DNA of 64,000 bases, taken from contig JBAIZL010000002.1 of assembly GCA_036971475.1 (NCBI GenBank), positions 356,655,582-356,719,581 on the forward strand. The letters run 5' to 3'. This DNA comes from Prosapia bicincta (lineage: Eukaryota; Arthropoda; Insecta; Hemiptera; Cercopidae). Below are positions 45,101-59,100 of the stretch, piece by piece. Positions within the stretch are counted from its first letter, which is position 1. Every line of letters starts with the position of its first letter. The position numbers were made by a program, and so were the translations under genes. The notes below the pieces were generated by a model. It saw nothing but the letters and a program-made list of their open reading frames with translations. It ran no database searches and was not told the origin of the DNA.

Positions 45101-46296
45101 TACATAAAAAATTAGTAAAATACTTTACTTTTGATGAGATCTCAAATTTGTGAAAAGAGTTTTGCAATATTTTTTTAATATCAAAACACATCTTAAAGAT
45201 AAATGTTCTACCTTATGTACTAACATATACTTTTAAATTTAAAATCCATACCAATGAATTATGAAAGTCACTGAATTCATAAGAACATCAAACAGTTCAA
45301 TAATAGAATTTGTCTATATTAATGAATACTTTAATGGATATATTTCTGGATACTACTGAGAGATGGTTTATTTTAAACAATTTTTACAATTTAATTGTTT
45401 TGTTATCTTGCTTTTAGCTATATGTGATTCTGTAGCATAAAACGTAAGACTTTTATTTTAAAATTAAACCTTTATTACCCAAATGTTTCATCAATAATTT
45501 TGTAAAAGAAATATATAAATACGAAATAATTTTTAAAAAATAAATTAATGTAATTTCTTTTAAGATTGATTCCTGATAGTGAGCCTACATGCTTTAAGCA
45601 TGGTTCCAGAACAACTTTGGCTTATGTTTCAGTCCCATCTTTCTCAATAAATCTGTTTGAAGCGTAGCGTGTAGAGATTGCGTAACAGAGATTTTGAAGG
45701 CGATAGTAAATTAATTACACTTTAGATTTCTCAGGTATAATATGAATAATACAGAACAATCTCTGATAGAAACCTATAGAATCCAGCATAAACGAGTAAT
45801 TATATATTGAAGATAGTTAACACCAATAGAAGTTTATTTTAGTGAAAAAGTTATGCTGAAATTATTACTTGAATACTTAAAGCTATCACTTTTTAATTAA
45901 AATAATATGCAATATAAAGGCTAAATACGAATAATTATTTTATTTCTAACACCAGCAGAAGTTTAACTGAGTAAAAATAGTTTGCTGAAATTATTACTTA
46001 TTGGTTAAATAATAATACCTATTTTAAAAATAATCTTCCTTAATAATGGGACAATAAGTCTCTATTAGTGGTTATACGATGGTCATTTAATTAGTACACT
46101 GAACATAGAAACAGGTTCAACCACGTTTAATAAAATATGATTAGGTTAGCAATAGTAACAGCCCTGATAAGTGATGTAGCTCCATGATGTGTATAAGGTT
46201 GTGTACATTTGATAATACATATTGATAATATCATACATCATGTAACGTAAACATACAGGTAATAAATAATATTCGAGCTGGCTTGTGAATGAAAGT
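42128..46296. other. Host intergenic DNA
   Basis: AT-rich, no recognised gene or RNA. ORFs at 42337-42528 and 42586-42768 lack any coding signature. Confidence 0.5.
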
Positions 46297-46356
46297 TATA
46301 ATTAAAGAATAAAAATATGGTACAACTCACAAATAATAAACAAAAATTATTTCGTA

Positions 46357-46390
46357 CGCGTTTCAACGACTAATTTGTCGTCATCCTCAG
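46357..46390 (-). ncRNA. Hammerhead-ribozyme-like core (left arm)
   Basis: Minus strand: CTGAGGA (CUGANGA box), then stem GACGAC / loop AAATTA / GTCGTT, then GAAAC followed by GCG. Both conserved boxes are present in the correct order and spacing for stem II. Stems I and III and the cleavage triplet were not verified. Confidence 0.45.
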
Positions 46391-46516
46391 TGAAGATACA
46401 CAAATCAAATTAACTAAAAAGATATTAAACATAACCTATAAAGTTTTAACATAATGTTAAAACTTCATAGGTTATGTTTTTATATGTTTTTATTTAATTT
46501 GATTTGTGTATCTTCA

Positions 46517-46550
46517 CTGAGGATGACGACAAATTAGTCGTTGAAAAGCG
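46517..46550 (+). ncRNA. Hammerhead-ribozyme-like core (right arm, altered)
   Basis: Same core on the plus strand, but the second box reads GAAAAGCG rather than GAAACGCG. Confidence 0.35.
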
Positions 46551-46607
46551 TATGAAATAAAAAATTTTATATTTGTGAGTTGTACCATATTTTTATTCTT
46601 TAATTAT

Positions 46608-48733
46608 ACAGATGATAATTGATGTCTTTATATAGAATATGAAAAGATAAAGCCATACAAAAACTAAAACATGATATAATATCAGCATGAAAATATAATT
46701 TTACAAGAAGTTTGACACTATCACATTATACAAGAATGCGACGATATCATTCGAATATGTGACATGTATGTAATATTCTTTAACAGATGTCACATTATGA
46801 TTGATGGCAGTGATGAGCCTCTCGTGTAGCCGAGTTAATTCTATAAGATCGATGCTAAATTTATATTAGTCAGTATTGAACGTAGTTGGTAAAGTAACTT
46901 GATCTGCAATACTTATAAATTCATCTTCCAACTGGGACTTGAAGCTGAATCAACATAAAGTTCAATGAATTTTACCGATTTTCCGCAACCTTCGGTTTTC
47001 TTATTTCTATATAAGATATATTTGGGCTACTTATTAAAATAACATAAATAATAATGTTTACACTTTTTTTCTACAGCTTATAACAGCAGTTATTTGAATG
47101 TAAATAAAGACGGTGTTTCGAGAGGTGTATCATTTATGTATTCATCTAGCCAATAACAGTTAGATATTCCTTCTGGTAAGAGGTTTTGGTCTGAATACTC
47201 CGAAGGGATTGTAAAATATCTCCTATAATCAGATTTAGTTTGACATTACAAGTTATTTATATTTCTTTAGTCAATAAATGGTTTCACCATTGTATGGATA
47301 TTCAATAGACATTAAAAGTGTACAAAGTTGTATTCTTCTTTCAATCATACAAAACTTAGAAATTACAATAACTTAGAAGAAAGGTTTATATTTTTACTAT
47401 CAAAAACTAAAATTCAGCAAAGAAATATATACCCAACAAGAATGTTTTGAAAATAGGATATTCATCCTTTGTCCTGTTATGAATACAGACCAAAGTTAGT
47501 CAATTAAAACACTAATAAGAAGTTTTTATCCATATACGTGGCCTCCCTTAATCACGTTAATCAATTTTACTGCAGCTTGAAATTTACTGGGAACGGGTTT
47601 AATATAAAACATTCTTTTGGGATCCATTTGAATTTAGTGAAATAATTTAAAATATATTACATTTAATTACCAATTTAAAATACAACTAAACAGTTACAAA
47701 AATAAAAACTATCCCTCAAATTTACCCTCAAAAATCTCTGTCCTGAACCACTGCGAGAGAGGCAAAATTTTTAGATGAAAGTTAGTAATCTATTCACTTT
47801 ATATTATAGATCTAGCCACAGAACTATCCCCTTAAACATCTCACAACAAATCCAATACAGTTATCAAGGCCTCGAATTTCCTAATTTATTATTCTATTAT
47901 TTTTAGGTTTACGTATTTTTCTTCTGCGTCTTATAATGGTAAATGGCTTTCCTGTTAACCTGTATGGTAGCTACACCTTGAACTTAGCACTACTTTACTT
48001 ATATCTACACAAGCTGTATATTGCAAATCTCTATTTTTATGCGAGGCTCAAGTAAGAAGTGAAAGGACCCACCTTGTAGCAACACAACCTAAACTTTAAA
48101 CAGCCAAGACGTCAGATACGGTTTGACTTTAAACATCAGTATGGTTTTCCTAATTTGAACAAATCTTTATTGATACTATAAGCAAGTTTTAGCATATAAC
48201 TATATTTAAAATTATGTGAGTAACCGTTTAAATATTGAAAAAAACAATTAAAACAGTTGCTTAGTGAATACAAAAAAACTACACAATTATAGTACACTAA
48301 CAAAAATGAGACATGAAAAATCAAAATAATAAGGCAGTGTAAAAGAAATAGTAGCTATTCTAGTTTGATGTGTCGCAAGGTAATAAACAACGGGACTACA
48401 AGTCGCAGCTTAGAAACCAAATGTAATTCTTATCACGTCCTTGGGATAGCGCCTTAATAGGATTTCAATATGTACACTTTCAGTAATGTATAGATGGAAA
48501 AGTTATATGCTTTTTTTAAAATTCCTTTTAGGCAAGATGCTGGTTGAAAAACCAATGGTTATGATATTAATTACCTGCTTTACTAAGAGAGTCTAAAATG
48601 AATCTGACAAAACTCCTATTGCCTTTATGCCAAGGCACTGAAAAAGATATAACTACAAAGGTTGATCGTTTGAGTAAGCTACTAGTAAACCTTAGCGATT
48701 GAGTGTAACCTTACTTTATATTTTATCATTTTC

Positions 48734-48734
<1 letters not shown>
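46608..48734. other. Host intergenic DNA
   Basis: AT-rich, no recognised feature. The ORF at 48136-48324 is not supported. Confidence 0.5.

Positions 48735-48777
<43 letters not shown>
48735..48777. repeat. (TA)n microsatellite
   Basis: About 21 TA units in host DNA. Confidence 0.95.
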
Positions 48778-48781
<4 letters not shown>

Positions 48782-49539
48782 TAGGGGATGTTGTATTGTG
48801 TCTTTAAACTTGGGTCGGTCATAAGTATTATTTTTATAAATCAAAATACGCAGTTGAATAGCATGTTTCATCTAATCATTTGAGTACAATATTACCCGCA
48901 TTAATTATGCAATAGGAGGCAATTGGATTGATAACAAAATGGTTTATTTTTTGTAATAGGAATTTATAAATTTACAACGATGATACTCTATAGAAATCTA
49001 AATATTATTTTGATAGATGTTGTTGTTTGTTCTTTATTTGCATAATTCAATAATGGCTGGATGTAGCACTTATAAATATCAACATACGTTTGTAACAGTA
49101 TGTCAGAATTATATGTAAGTTTTTAATTTGGTAAATTTTAAATACCTCTTTCACAAAAATTTAATTAAATAAAACTGTTGAATAAAATCCTGATAGTTTT
49201 TTGTAATAGTTTAGAACTCTAACTAATCATTTAATATATTATAACGTGTAAATAATTTAATAAAAGGCATGTATATCGTGATTAATCACCTGATATTGGG
49301 TCACAACAATCTGATACAATGCATGGTATTTAATGAATTCCTGAACTCAGGTCCCATTTAATGAATGAAAACTGTTACAAAAACTATTTAAAGAATATTC
49401 ACTAAACGCTTGTAAATGTTTAAAATCATTGACAAAATATTTAATAATAAAACCATTATTAACAATATTTCTACTGTTGCTCCGAGATGATTAGACAAAT
49501 TGTAATTTTTTCATTGTTTTAACGAAAATATTGTCTAAT

Positions 49540-49541
<2 letters not shown>
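48778..49541. other. Host intergenic DNA
   Basis: No recognised feature between the two microsatellites. Confidence 0.5.

Positions 49542-49607
<66 letters not shown>
49542..49607. repeat. (TA)n microsatellite
   Basis: About 32 TA units in host DNA. Confidence 0.95.
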
Positions 49608-49613
<6 letters not shown>

Positions 49614-52089
49614 GCCGTAGCTTCATCAAACACCATCAACAATTAAAGGTTTAGTAACAAAAATGCTGCAAATAATAATTAAAATATTTCAAACACGGCT
49701 ATAGTTCTTCACACCAGGCGTATAATTGGTTGGTATTGATACACAATGACTAAATATATTCATTAAAAGCATAGACACAACTTCCAAACATAACGAAGGC
49801 TATGAGTCTTTCTAGAGGTATACTGCTTTCATTGTCTGCAGACAAACAATGCCCGTCAACCCACGTATATCACACATATGAAATACAGCATGTTTAAAAT
49901 CATTCGTAATATGGCGCAACGTACACATATTGAAATTACAAACCAACATCTGTGTTTAGCTTTTAGTTGGATCATCGGGAAATACATTTTCTAAACAAAT
50001 ATTAGATATTTGATATTGTGAAAGTAATTTAAATAAATACCCAGTTTACTTAATCCCAGGAAATTTCTGGTACGTTGTTACGAATCGAAAGATAAATTAT
50101 TCAAAATGCACTACCTGATATTACAAATAGTTATTGAGATTATCAATAACTGGGTGTAAAGTAATGCTAGGAGAATAAACGATTAAAGTAAAACACTAAA
50201 TTCTTGAATTTTATAGTCCATTACGTTCGGTTGAATCTTATTAATCACTTTGATCAAGGTTCGGATAGTCATAAACTATTGTTTAAGTGAATAATAAAAA
50301 ACTGAGTCAATATTTTAGTAGGTTACACTGACCAATAATAACCTTATTTTACCGATTATTATCGACGGCCGTTTCGGAAGATTTTTCCAATTGTTAACCC
50401 AGAACGTAACTGTCCTCAGGTTGTTTTAGTTTAGGGTCTCTAAGCAAGAGATCAGTTACGGTCACAGTTGACAATGAGACATATCTCCTGAGACATCCAT
50501 CCTCAAATATAAAAAGAATGAGATATATAGGCTAGGGTAACACACTAATATATGTTTAAGTGTTTTTAATGAAAAGCTAGTAGCTAGTGGGAAAATGGAA
50601 TTAAATAATACTGAAAATAAGATATCCAATAATTTTTTAAATTCAAGTCTATTGATCCAGACTTTGAAAACCCAAAGATTTTTAATTTCTATGGTTTTGT
50701 CAGGACTGAAATCAAACACTATACAATTAGAAATTGGCTCACCAAATTTTCAATAATTTTTAAACAACTAGCTGCAACGTAATTGCAAAAAAAAATGTAA
50801 AGGTGAATCATTTGTATTCCCATGAATTCTGATCATACCGACATGTTTACCAATCAAATTAAAACGATTGTGTTTTACTATTCCTAGAGTGTTAACGCAT
50901 ATTGTACATTAGATCATAGACGCATAAGTCAAAATAACATGTTAAACAACATTCTCGTTCCATGAGAAAATATAAAATCGTATGCGAAAATATTTTCCAG
51001 CGAAATTTAAAATAAATTGAAGAACTAACAATAACGGGTGTCTCTTACAATTTGTTTAATATCTATCAATGCTTCTCCAGAACTCTGATAATTCTGCAAA
51101 CCAAATAAAAATTCAATTTGAATGCAGTTGTGAGAGACGATAAATCTCAGATTATTAACACTAAATCATAATAAATTTCATATTACCTAAAACAACAAAA
51201 AGTTATACTAATGAAACCAAAACGATTGAATGGTTTGAGCAGGTACAAAACACATCTTTAAAGGAAACAAAATACAATGAGCCCTAACATAGTTTAAACC
51301 TAAAGACAGATAAAAAACAAGGGATAACTACTAATATAATTGAAACGTCACAATGTCAATAGTAAATGAGAATAGGTATAAAGAAATAACAGCGCGTCAC
51401 CGTATTCGTGTTGTTGGCTTTTCACTTCCTAATGTAAGGGGAAAGCGAGTTTAGTACCATTGAAAAATAGCTATCTTTTCCCACCACCCTAAACAGGTAC
51501 TTTCATACCCTGATAATAAAAATGGATTAACCAAGTATCAATTGTTGGTAAAATACCTATTCCTTTTCCTTCTCTATGAATGTAATAATGATGAACCAGT
51601 ATAACTTCACCAAGACACTGTGTATTAGAACCTCCCGGATTTGACATTTCTTTTATTCTTCAATTCATCATAACCATACTGATGATAATAAATAATGCTA
51701 TACTAATTAAGACTATCTACAATGAATATACAGTGTTATTATACATATCGGACTCAAATTAGACTTGAACCCTATCCAGGTTTGATGCAGGGATTTATTC
51801 AAAATGTTTTGAACATCGTGATAACAATGAAGGGATCTCAATACTATTTGAAAATTACGTCCTGTGCCGCCACCGTAACTTGAAATTGCCAATGCTCTAA
51901 AACTTCAATGTGTCTTTCATTCCAGTAACAATTTTTTTCTCACAAACTATGTTCGAGATAGGACGCAGAAAGACTTATTTTTGGTGTGTTTTTCCATGTG
52001 CAGTGTTGTATGTGGATTTTGCAGAGAGCTATGTGTAAAATCTGTCTGTTGACTTTTTCACTGCAATGGAACGTAGCTTAATAGCCTAA
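49608..52089. other. Host intergenic DNA
   Basis: No recognised gene. The ORF at 50462-50719 has no identifiable domain. Confidence 0.45.
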
Positions 52090-52420
52090 AACCATACGCT
52101 GATGACACTCGGGATCCTCCAAGATTATCTACTTCTAGCATATCACCATAATATTCGAGACAGTTAACTATATCATTTAGGTTGGAGAGCCTGCACTACA
52201 TGAGATCGACAGAGCTCGTACTGCAAACGCCGTCGGAGAACTTTCATACAGTTGGTTGAAATATTCCTAATTCTTTACTAGCTCTATTGATATACATACA
52301 TGGACTGTGAACAAAACTTTCTTCAATTCGTCGGCCATCATCTTCAGACACACGCGGTCGGCCTTAGTTAGGTCCTTTAAACAAACTTCCAGTTTCTTTA
52401 AATTGCAAAAATTTCTATAA
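52090..52420 (-). pseudogene. IS630/mariner-like (DUF4817-type) transposase N-terminal relic
   Basis: The minus strand gives LFIEIFAI and NWKFV (degraded HTH), then RPRVSEDDGRRIEESFVHSP, then NRASKELGIFQPTV. After a stop or shift it gives VLRRRLQYELCRSHVVQALQ. This follows the insect pattern GRPRVSEENVERV..AF..SPRKSIRRASRELGIPxSTVxKVLRKRL. Only the DNA-binding part is visible, with stops. The DDE domain was not found downstream. Dead copy. Confidence 0.65.
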
Positions 52421-54357
52421 ACAGCTTATGATTTTCTATTTTCTATATTTAAGACAAAATGGCTGTTTAACTGTATCTGGGGACTCACGTTTTGCAAATC
52501 AAGTACGCTGAAAACCTTTTGCTGCACAGTAGCAATCTTTGTCAGTCACAACTGTCAGTGAAACACAATGACAGCTGCCGGCCCAAAACTCTTGCTTCCA
52601 TTTCAGCTTTGGAAATAATTATTACAACCTCTTTATGTAAGTGCTTGTGAAGTTAAAAAAAACTTGGAAACTCCTCTTTCTATTGATGTATTAACTATAC
52701 TTTTTCAATTTACACCTAAATGAATACAAATTTAATTAATATGGTCAATCATTTAGATTTACCTTGTATAATGATAGAGGCAGATCCTATAAAATATCCT
52801 TTGAAAAGCCTATGAAGCTTCATTCTAAAACAAGCCTGTTTTGACAGGTGTATTACTAATGTATGTCTCTATGCTCAGAGGTATCACGTCGTCTGTGGAT
52901 ATCTAGGTAACCTGGGATATTCAATGTCTTTCACAAGAGTTTGTGAAAAAAAGCATCATTATTGTACCGTCTCAACCGAACTAGGTATATTAGCCTAGTT
53001 CAGGTTTTAGTAAATGAAGTAATACTATGTATTTTGCAATATATTTAAGAACTGATACTATTTTTGTATTTTGATTTTCTTTACCTTTTTACATATTTTG
53101 CACTCATATGGTATTTCACTTGGAATAATTTCCTATTCTTTATTATTAATATATAATAGACACAACCTCTAAGCATAAAAATCTTTATTCTAATCTTATG
53201 TAAATTTCGGTTATAAATTACCTCGGTATTGTGATGTCTCTAAGGATAGCTTCCTTCTAACTTCAATGTACATAGGAATAGATATAACAGAGTTGTGGTT
53301 AGAGGTTGTGTGTGATTTTTCTTTTTGGTTTTTTGAAAGTTTTCAAATAGGTGTGGCTTTTTTAATATTTTATGTATTGCATTCGACGGTAATATTTACA
53401 AAGAATAGTTAGTTTTATCCATAATAATGTTTAAATATTTCATATCAGCTTTTTACCAACGAAAAGATAACGAATCAAACCACCGAAGGAGGGTAGGTTT
53501 GGTAAACCACACTTTCAGTACTAAAAGAGGACAATTGTAAATAAATACCCATCGAAAGTTCAACTAGAAGGTAAAATGCATGTATAATGGAAGCAACGAG
53601 ATGCAACTTTGTAATGGGTTTGGTAACTAATTTCCTTAACTCGTATTGTGTAACCAGAATAGGTCATATTACATACAAAAAGCTATCCAGTCATGGATCA
53701 TTAATGTCTACTCCCTTCTAATTTTTAATTGTAAACTTTTCAGTAGTTTTGCAATTATTGCAGATCAGTTTTATCTCCACGATATTCAAATCTACTCGTA
53801 GAAGGTTCGATAAAAGGTTTTATCAAATGATAAAACAAACGAAAGTATATTGTCCGTTTTATTAGTTAATAGTACAAGCATTAACTTAAACAACAAGACA
53901 ATATAAAAATTAGGAAAAATGTAATTTTTTATCACTGATTCTTAGTCGCTATTCTTCGGAGTATATCACATAAGTATTTTTGTATTCAGCCATTTATTAG
54001 AATATTGAGTTTCCTACATCTGACCCCCACAAAAATGTGGTTCAACAAGCGACCCCCACATGCAGGTTCTCCTGAAATATTTCCCAATAAATGGGGGTTT
54101 GCATATAGTTATTCAGTCCTAACCACGGAGAGCTAGGTAATATATTAGTTTTTTAGCTACCTTCTCTATTAATTTATTTATTCCTTCAGACCTAATAATA
54201 ATAAAGTGTTTGAATATTACACAGGAAAATTATTAGAATAGTGCACCTGTATAACAATTCTGTAATACTATATATAATACTACAAAATATCACAGTATAT
54301 GTAATTCTAGTGTAAATCTAATAGTTGTACTATAAATGTACAATAAATGAACAATTT
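52421..54357. other. Host intergenic DNA
   Basis: No recognised feature. Confidence 0.45.
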
Positions 54358-54478
54358 CACTTGCTACAAATATTTAAATGCCCGTGATGTAAACCAGTAT
54401 ATTTGTAACCTTCTGGTTATGCAATCATTTTATGTTAGCGAAATGTACATCAAGGGTATTTAAATATTTGTAGCACGG
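54358..54478. repeat. Short imperfect inverted repeat (about 35-bp arms)
   Basis: tgctacaaatatttaaat at the left is mirrored by atttaaatatttgtagca at the right, with cccgtgatgta / tacatcaaggg continuing the arms imperfectly. Non-coding, MITE-like. Confidence 0.6.
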
Positions 54479-55499
54479 GTCTTTGTTCGTTTTATTATAA
54501 TAACACTAATATAATCTGTATAAATGTACAGTTCACGTACCCAAAGAAACATTATAAAACAGTTCCATTATTCACAGATTATCGAAAAAAATGAGTGCTG
54601 TTAAACACTTACTGAATAAGAGGGTCTTTTTCAGGTAGTGAGAGGTTTATTCCAAACCTCAAATATAAAATGTACATATTACGTTTAAGCAATGAACCCT
54701 TCCCTGAAGCCAATTTCGCCAGTTGTCAAGGTAGTTTACTTCAATTTATGGTTAAATATTATATTTTTTGTTTTGTTTTGACGTGCCCAAGGAGGTGAAT
54801 ATTGAGAAAAATTAGAGTAATTTAAATAAATGTCAGAACAAGCTTTATTTTTCAAAACTAGCTCCTTGTTCCTATTGCATAGTTCCTTAGTTCATTAGGC
54901 ATACCATGAAATTACATGTAATTTGAAAAATCAAAATCAAACCTGTATTAGTTTCGTCATGACAGAGGTGGAGGTAAAGTTGCGCAAATGTCACATTTAT
55001 CCCTAATGACTAAATGTATTGTGCCATGTGTGTTAATTGGACACTGCTTTTGTATCGTCACTGGTGCAACAATAAATGATTATCACAAAATGTCGAAAGG
55101 ATTTCTTTGTTGTAATGTATAAACATAATCATTGTTATTGGTTTTATTCTTGTTCATATGTCGTCCAATTTTAGAAGGGAATTCTTCCTCCCTACCAGAT
55201 TATATACCGCTATAACCTGATTTTTCATGGGCAATCAGTGAAGTCTGTTTAAGACTTCTAAAGTAAATAGTAAATACAATAGTACAATACAAATAGTAAG
55301 CAATGTTATCATATCAAATAGTTCGATACCAGTTATTTACCCTACTACCTTATTTAAGATTTAACTAGGTTTAGTCAAGTAAACCTATCTATTTTAAGGC
55401 AAAATTGGGTAACTTTATTATGAAAAAGTTTGATACTAATAATGTCAAAGTGAGTGCACTTTTCCTCAAAACAATAGTAGATATAAGTGAGTCTTTGTG
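54479..55499. other. Host intergenic DNA
   Basis: No recognised feature. Confidence 0.45.
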
Positions 55500-56110
55500 A
55501 ATTCAACTACCCTTGACCCTCTACATAGATTACATGATGAATTTTTGTTGTACCTTTAAAAGTTTCTTGTTCAGTTTGAATGTCATCCAACTGAGCTATT
55601 CTTGTATTGGTATTACATCAACTAATATACAGTTTCCCTCTAATCTTTGAACAAGTGCCTGAAGATTGGATTGTCAGTATCTGCAGCTACAAATATGTCT
55701 GCCATCTGATTAACTGCGCTACCGATACGATCTTTTGCCAAGTGACGCCTCAGATAAATTATAGTGTAATCCTCATAGCTTGAAATCAATCAGCTAAGAC
55801 AGCCGAATATTTGAAACATTGTGTTATTCCTATATTGCTAAGTAAGTGCACAGTAGATAACATGGAGACTAGCTGCTTAGCTTTTTCTTAATTAGCGGTT
55901 CTAAATGAGCTGCCATTGCTATTGGGTTATGGCTGGTATTCTCTGATATTGTAACAAATGACTCGTGTTTCAACTCACCTGAGAATGAATGGATGCACAA
56001 TACAGAAGTGTGGAGGAAAAAGTGTCGCTTTAAGCCAATAAAGGGTGGACTTAATTTCTTCAGCATATTTGCATTAATAATTCTCGGAAATGTCAAAATA
56101 AGCAAAATGC
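55500..56110 (-). pseudogene. Decayed insect repeat-type coding sequence (uncertain)
   Basis: The minus strand ORF 55869-56105 contains LHTSVLCIHSFSGELKHESF then VTISENTSHNPIAMAAHL. In shifted frames downstream are VNQMADIFVAADTDNP and TFKGTTKIHHVI. The order (SFVxxSxNxSHDxxAI..., later GTxKIHHV) resembles a repeated protein family common in insect genomes. I cannot name it, and the usual central SDG block is absent. It is scored low because the match is by memory only. Confidence 0.35.
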
Positions 56111-59100
56111 TGTCATGCTTAAGACTTGTTTGAGAAAAGTGGCTTTAAAAAGACCTTACTGGTTTAGAGATTACCCCCTCCGCGGCCCACATCCCTCCAC
56201 TCCATTGACACAGTATGACCACAGAAGTGAGGTCCACGGAAGTGAGTAAATCTAATATTTGTTATTGCTCTTCTTGATTTGTATGTATAGAAATAATCAT
56301 TTTTATGAAAACTAGACTTTATAAATATATAACACATCAATGATAACAAATATTTGTACTACTCATCTTTACTTTTATTTATTTATTTTTTTCTCCTCGA
56401 AGGTGAGATGCGATATCGACAAAATATATATTCGATTTTAAATAAATAACTTATCAACAAACATCCAATAGAAAAACACTAAAGAAAAAAACACTCTGTA
56501 TGGTTTTCCTCTAAATGTAGACAGTGCTGCAAACAATGCTATGTGAATATCCCTACTTTAGTAGTGTTCAAGGAGGTGAAGGGAAATTTGAGGAAAAACA
56601 CTAATTATATATATATATATATATGGGCCAAAAAAAGTTAAATAATTAAGTTCTAAAACCATTTGTATGATGCTCACATTCTTCTTATCCATTAGGTATA
56701 CAAATGTACATAGTTTGTTTAATGCAGAGCAGAAAGTTATAACATCATAGAAGGGACAGCCTAACGAGGTAGGGTACAGCGTTTACAATTTTTTCTACCA
56801 ATATTTCAAAATATTATTGAAATAAAAAATACTCATTTGATTCACTCTTCTCACTTGAAATGAATATTTAAAAAAACTTCCGGACAAACGTAATTTAGGA
56901 TAATTTTACAAGGGACTTGAATAGTTCTATTATTTTGAGAATGACCTAAGAACTGTAAAAACATATGTTTTATGCACAAAAAACTAAGGAATTCCGGCTT
57001 GAATGTTTGAGGCAGTATATATCCATAGATTTCTCGTTACTAGTCAAACACTTACTTATGTTCTTCTATTTAATTGGATATAAAACTGAAAATTGGATAT
57101 AATTTCACAAATTAAACGCGTAGCAAGCCTAAAACTGTAAAGTGATGTATAAAATGCTAGCCTTTAAATAGTTATATCTTCAGCAACACCAGGTAGAATT
57201 GGAAAATAAAGAGTGGGACTCAAACCCATTCGACTGACGTTTTACGATAGTAATATAGTCAAACTCGCAATTGTTCTGTAAACATGCCTTCATTGTAAAA
57301 AGTTCCCTCAACCGCTCAAAGTTTAGGGCATGTTAAGTTAGGTATGTTTGGACTAAATTTTCACAAAAATGTGGCAAACTCTTAGACCCTATAGTCTGAT
57401 AATTATACAAGCAATTTAGATCACCTTTCAAGCTGCTTATATTTGCATAACATACTTTCATTGTAAATAGTTCCCTGGTACACTTTTACTTTAGGTCCGA
57501 GTAGGTATGCCATTCTACGAGGTACAAGTTTAAAAGAAAAAACGTATGTTGTGTCTTAAACAATATTGCCTTTGCCTGATACCTCACAATATATAAGATT
57601 GTACACCTGCTGTCAGGAGTGAACACTCTTGACACTCTGTTTAGGAGTTCACACTTTCAATAATAATACACGACATCAACAGCTTTCCAGTTGCAAAATA
57701 GACCGATAACATACTGTGCTCTACCCACTTTTTTTCTCCACGTTCACAGTGTAATTGCCAAGAAGATTCTATTATAGTGTGTGGAATATAAAGTTTAATA
57801 GCTGTAAGGTTCACTTAACATAAACACATATAATTTGCACATTGAAAGTGTTGGATATTATCAGAGAAGTGCATGCAATAGAAGCTTCAAAATAAGAATG
57901 AAATATTGTAATTAGAATTGTTTGCAAAGAGAACCGTTATTGCTTATTTGCTTTAAAAATATAAGTTCTGTAAATGAAAGAAATGGCAAGACATTTTGCA
58001 CGGTATTAGGCTAGCAAAACTTAACCTACTCTTTCTTTTATGCAGCACTACTGAATGTACTCCACTGATAACTAACAATTTTATAGAAGGAAAAATAGAA
58101 ATTTGAACCTTGTAATACAATTGAAGTTCAGTGAAGTTCAATGTGAAGTATACTGATATGATACAATAATAAATTTTAAAAAAATATTTATTATTTTTTT
58201 AATAATTCTGTATAAGATGAAATGTGACTAAAATTTTCACAAAAAAATGAGAAATAAAATAAAAATAGAAGGTACAAAAATGTGATGTATCAGTCCAGGA
58301 AGTGATATCTTGAACAAGAATATTTCACTTACTCGGGTATTTGATGAAATCATTAACGAAATATATATTTTTGAAAGAAATGAACCTTGATGCAATATCT
58401 TTACCTACAAACAGATTTACTTTCAATAATTACATTTACTCTAGTTTCTGCTAATATATAATTATTTCTGTTCTTGAGCATAAAATGCACTTTACAAAAT
58501 CGTCAGTCAAATAAGGTTCGTTACGAACAGAACATCAAGGAATAGATTAAGGCTCCTAAATCTTGTCTGTGCGTGTTTGAGAGACTTGTAATGCACATTA
58601 TGGGAGGTTAAGGGAAGGGGAATGGCCGATATGGTCATCCCTAGTGAGTTATAGTCCAATTTCCTTTCTAACCACTTTCAAATACTAAATATAACATCCA
58701 CATATAAAATTTCAACTGCTTACATTATTTTAAAAGTGGTTTTAGAACGCTTTTCTTCTTTCACACCTTCTCAATGTTGTATTTATAATATTTTTCTAGA
58801 AGTTGCCTGATTTTTACTACTTGACTCATATAAGAAAAATATAAAACCCGTTAGGTGTACAACACATTAATTTCTTTTGTCAGTATTACATATATTTCCA
58901 GCAATTATTGATAATAACGGATTAATCCAGTACTGATAATGACTTTCATTAAAAACGTATTTATACAATTCTTATTCTTATCATGTAAATTTGATCCAAA
59001 GCCTAAACATAGCATTGATAATTTCTATCTTCTACTGTCACCTACAACTTATACGTTGGTAATGCATTGAGTTCCAATTACGAGTCTAAAACCTTTCATG

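Larger units (their letters stand above)
46297..46607. mobile_element. Palindromic MITE-like element, about 155-bp arms, with hammerhead-like core
   Basis: Left arm 46297-46452 and right arm 46453-46607 are near-perfect reverse complements with almost no loop (centre aagttttaacat/aatgttaaaactt). Each arm contains a CTGAGGATGACGAC...GTCGTTGAAA block. The element is non-coding. The block is the hammerhead-type core common to Penelope-like elements, so this is likely a Penelope-derived inverted LTR pair or a MITE carrying the motif. Confidence 0.8.

Noticed and set aside
57190..57260. tRNA-derived SINE remnant (gtttgagtcccact-like T-arm)
   Set aside because: Only a T-arm-like string is present. 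No acceptor or anticodon stem can be formed.
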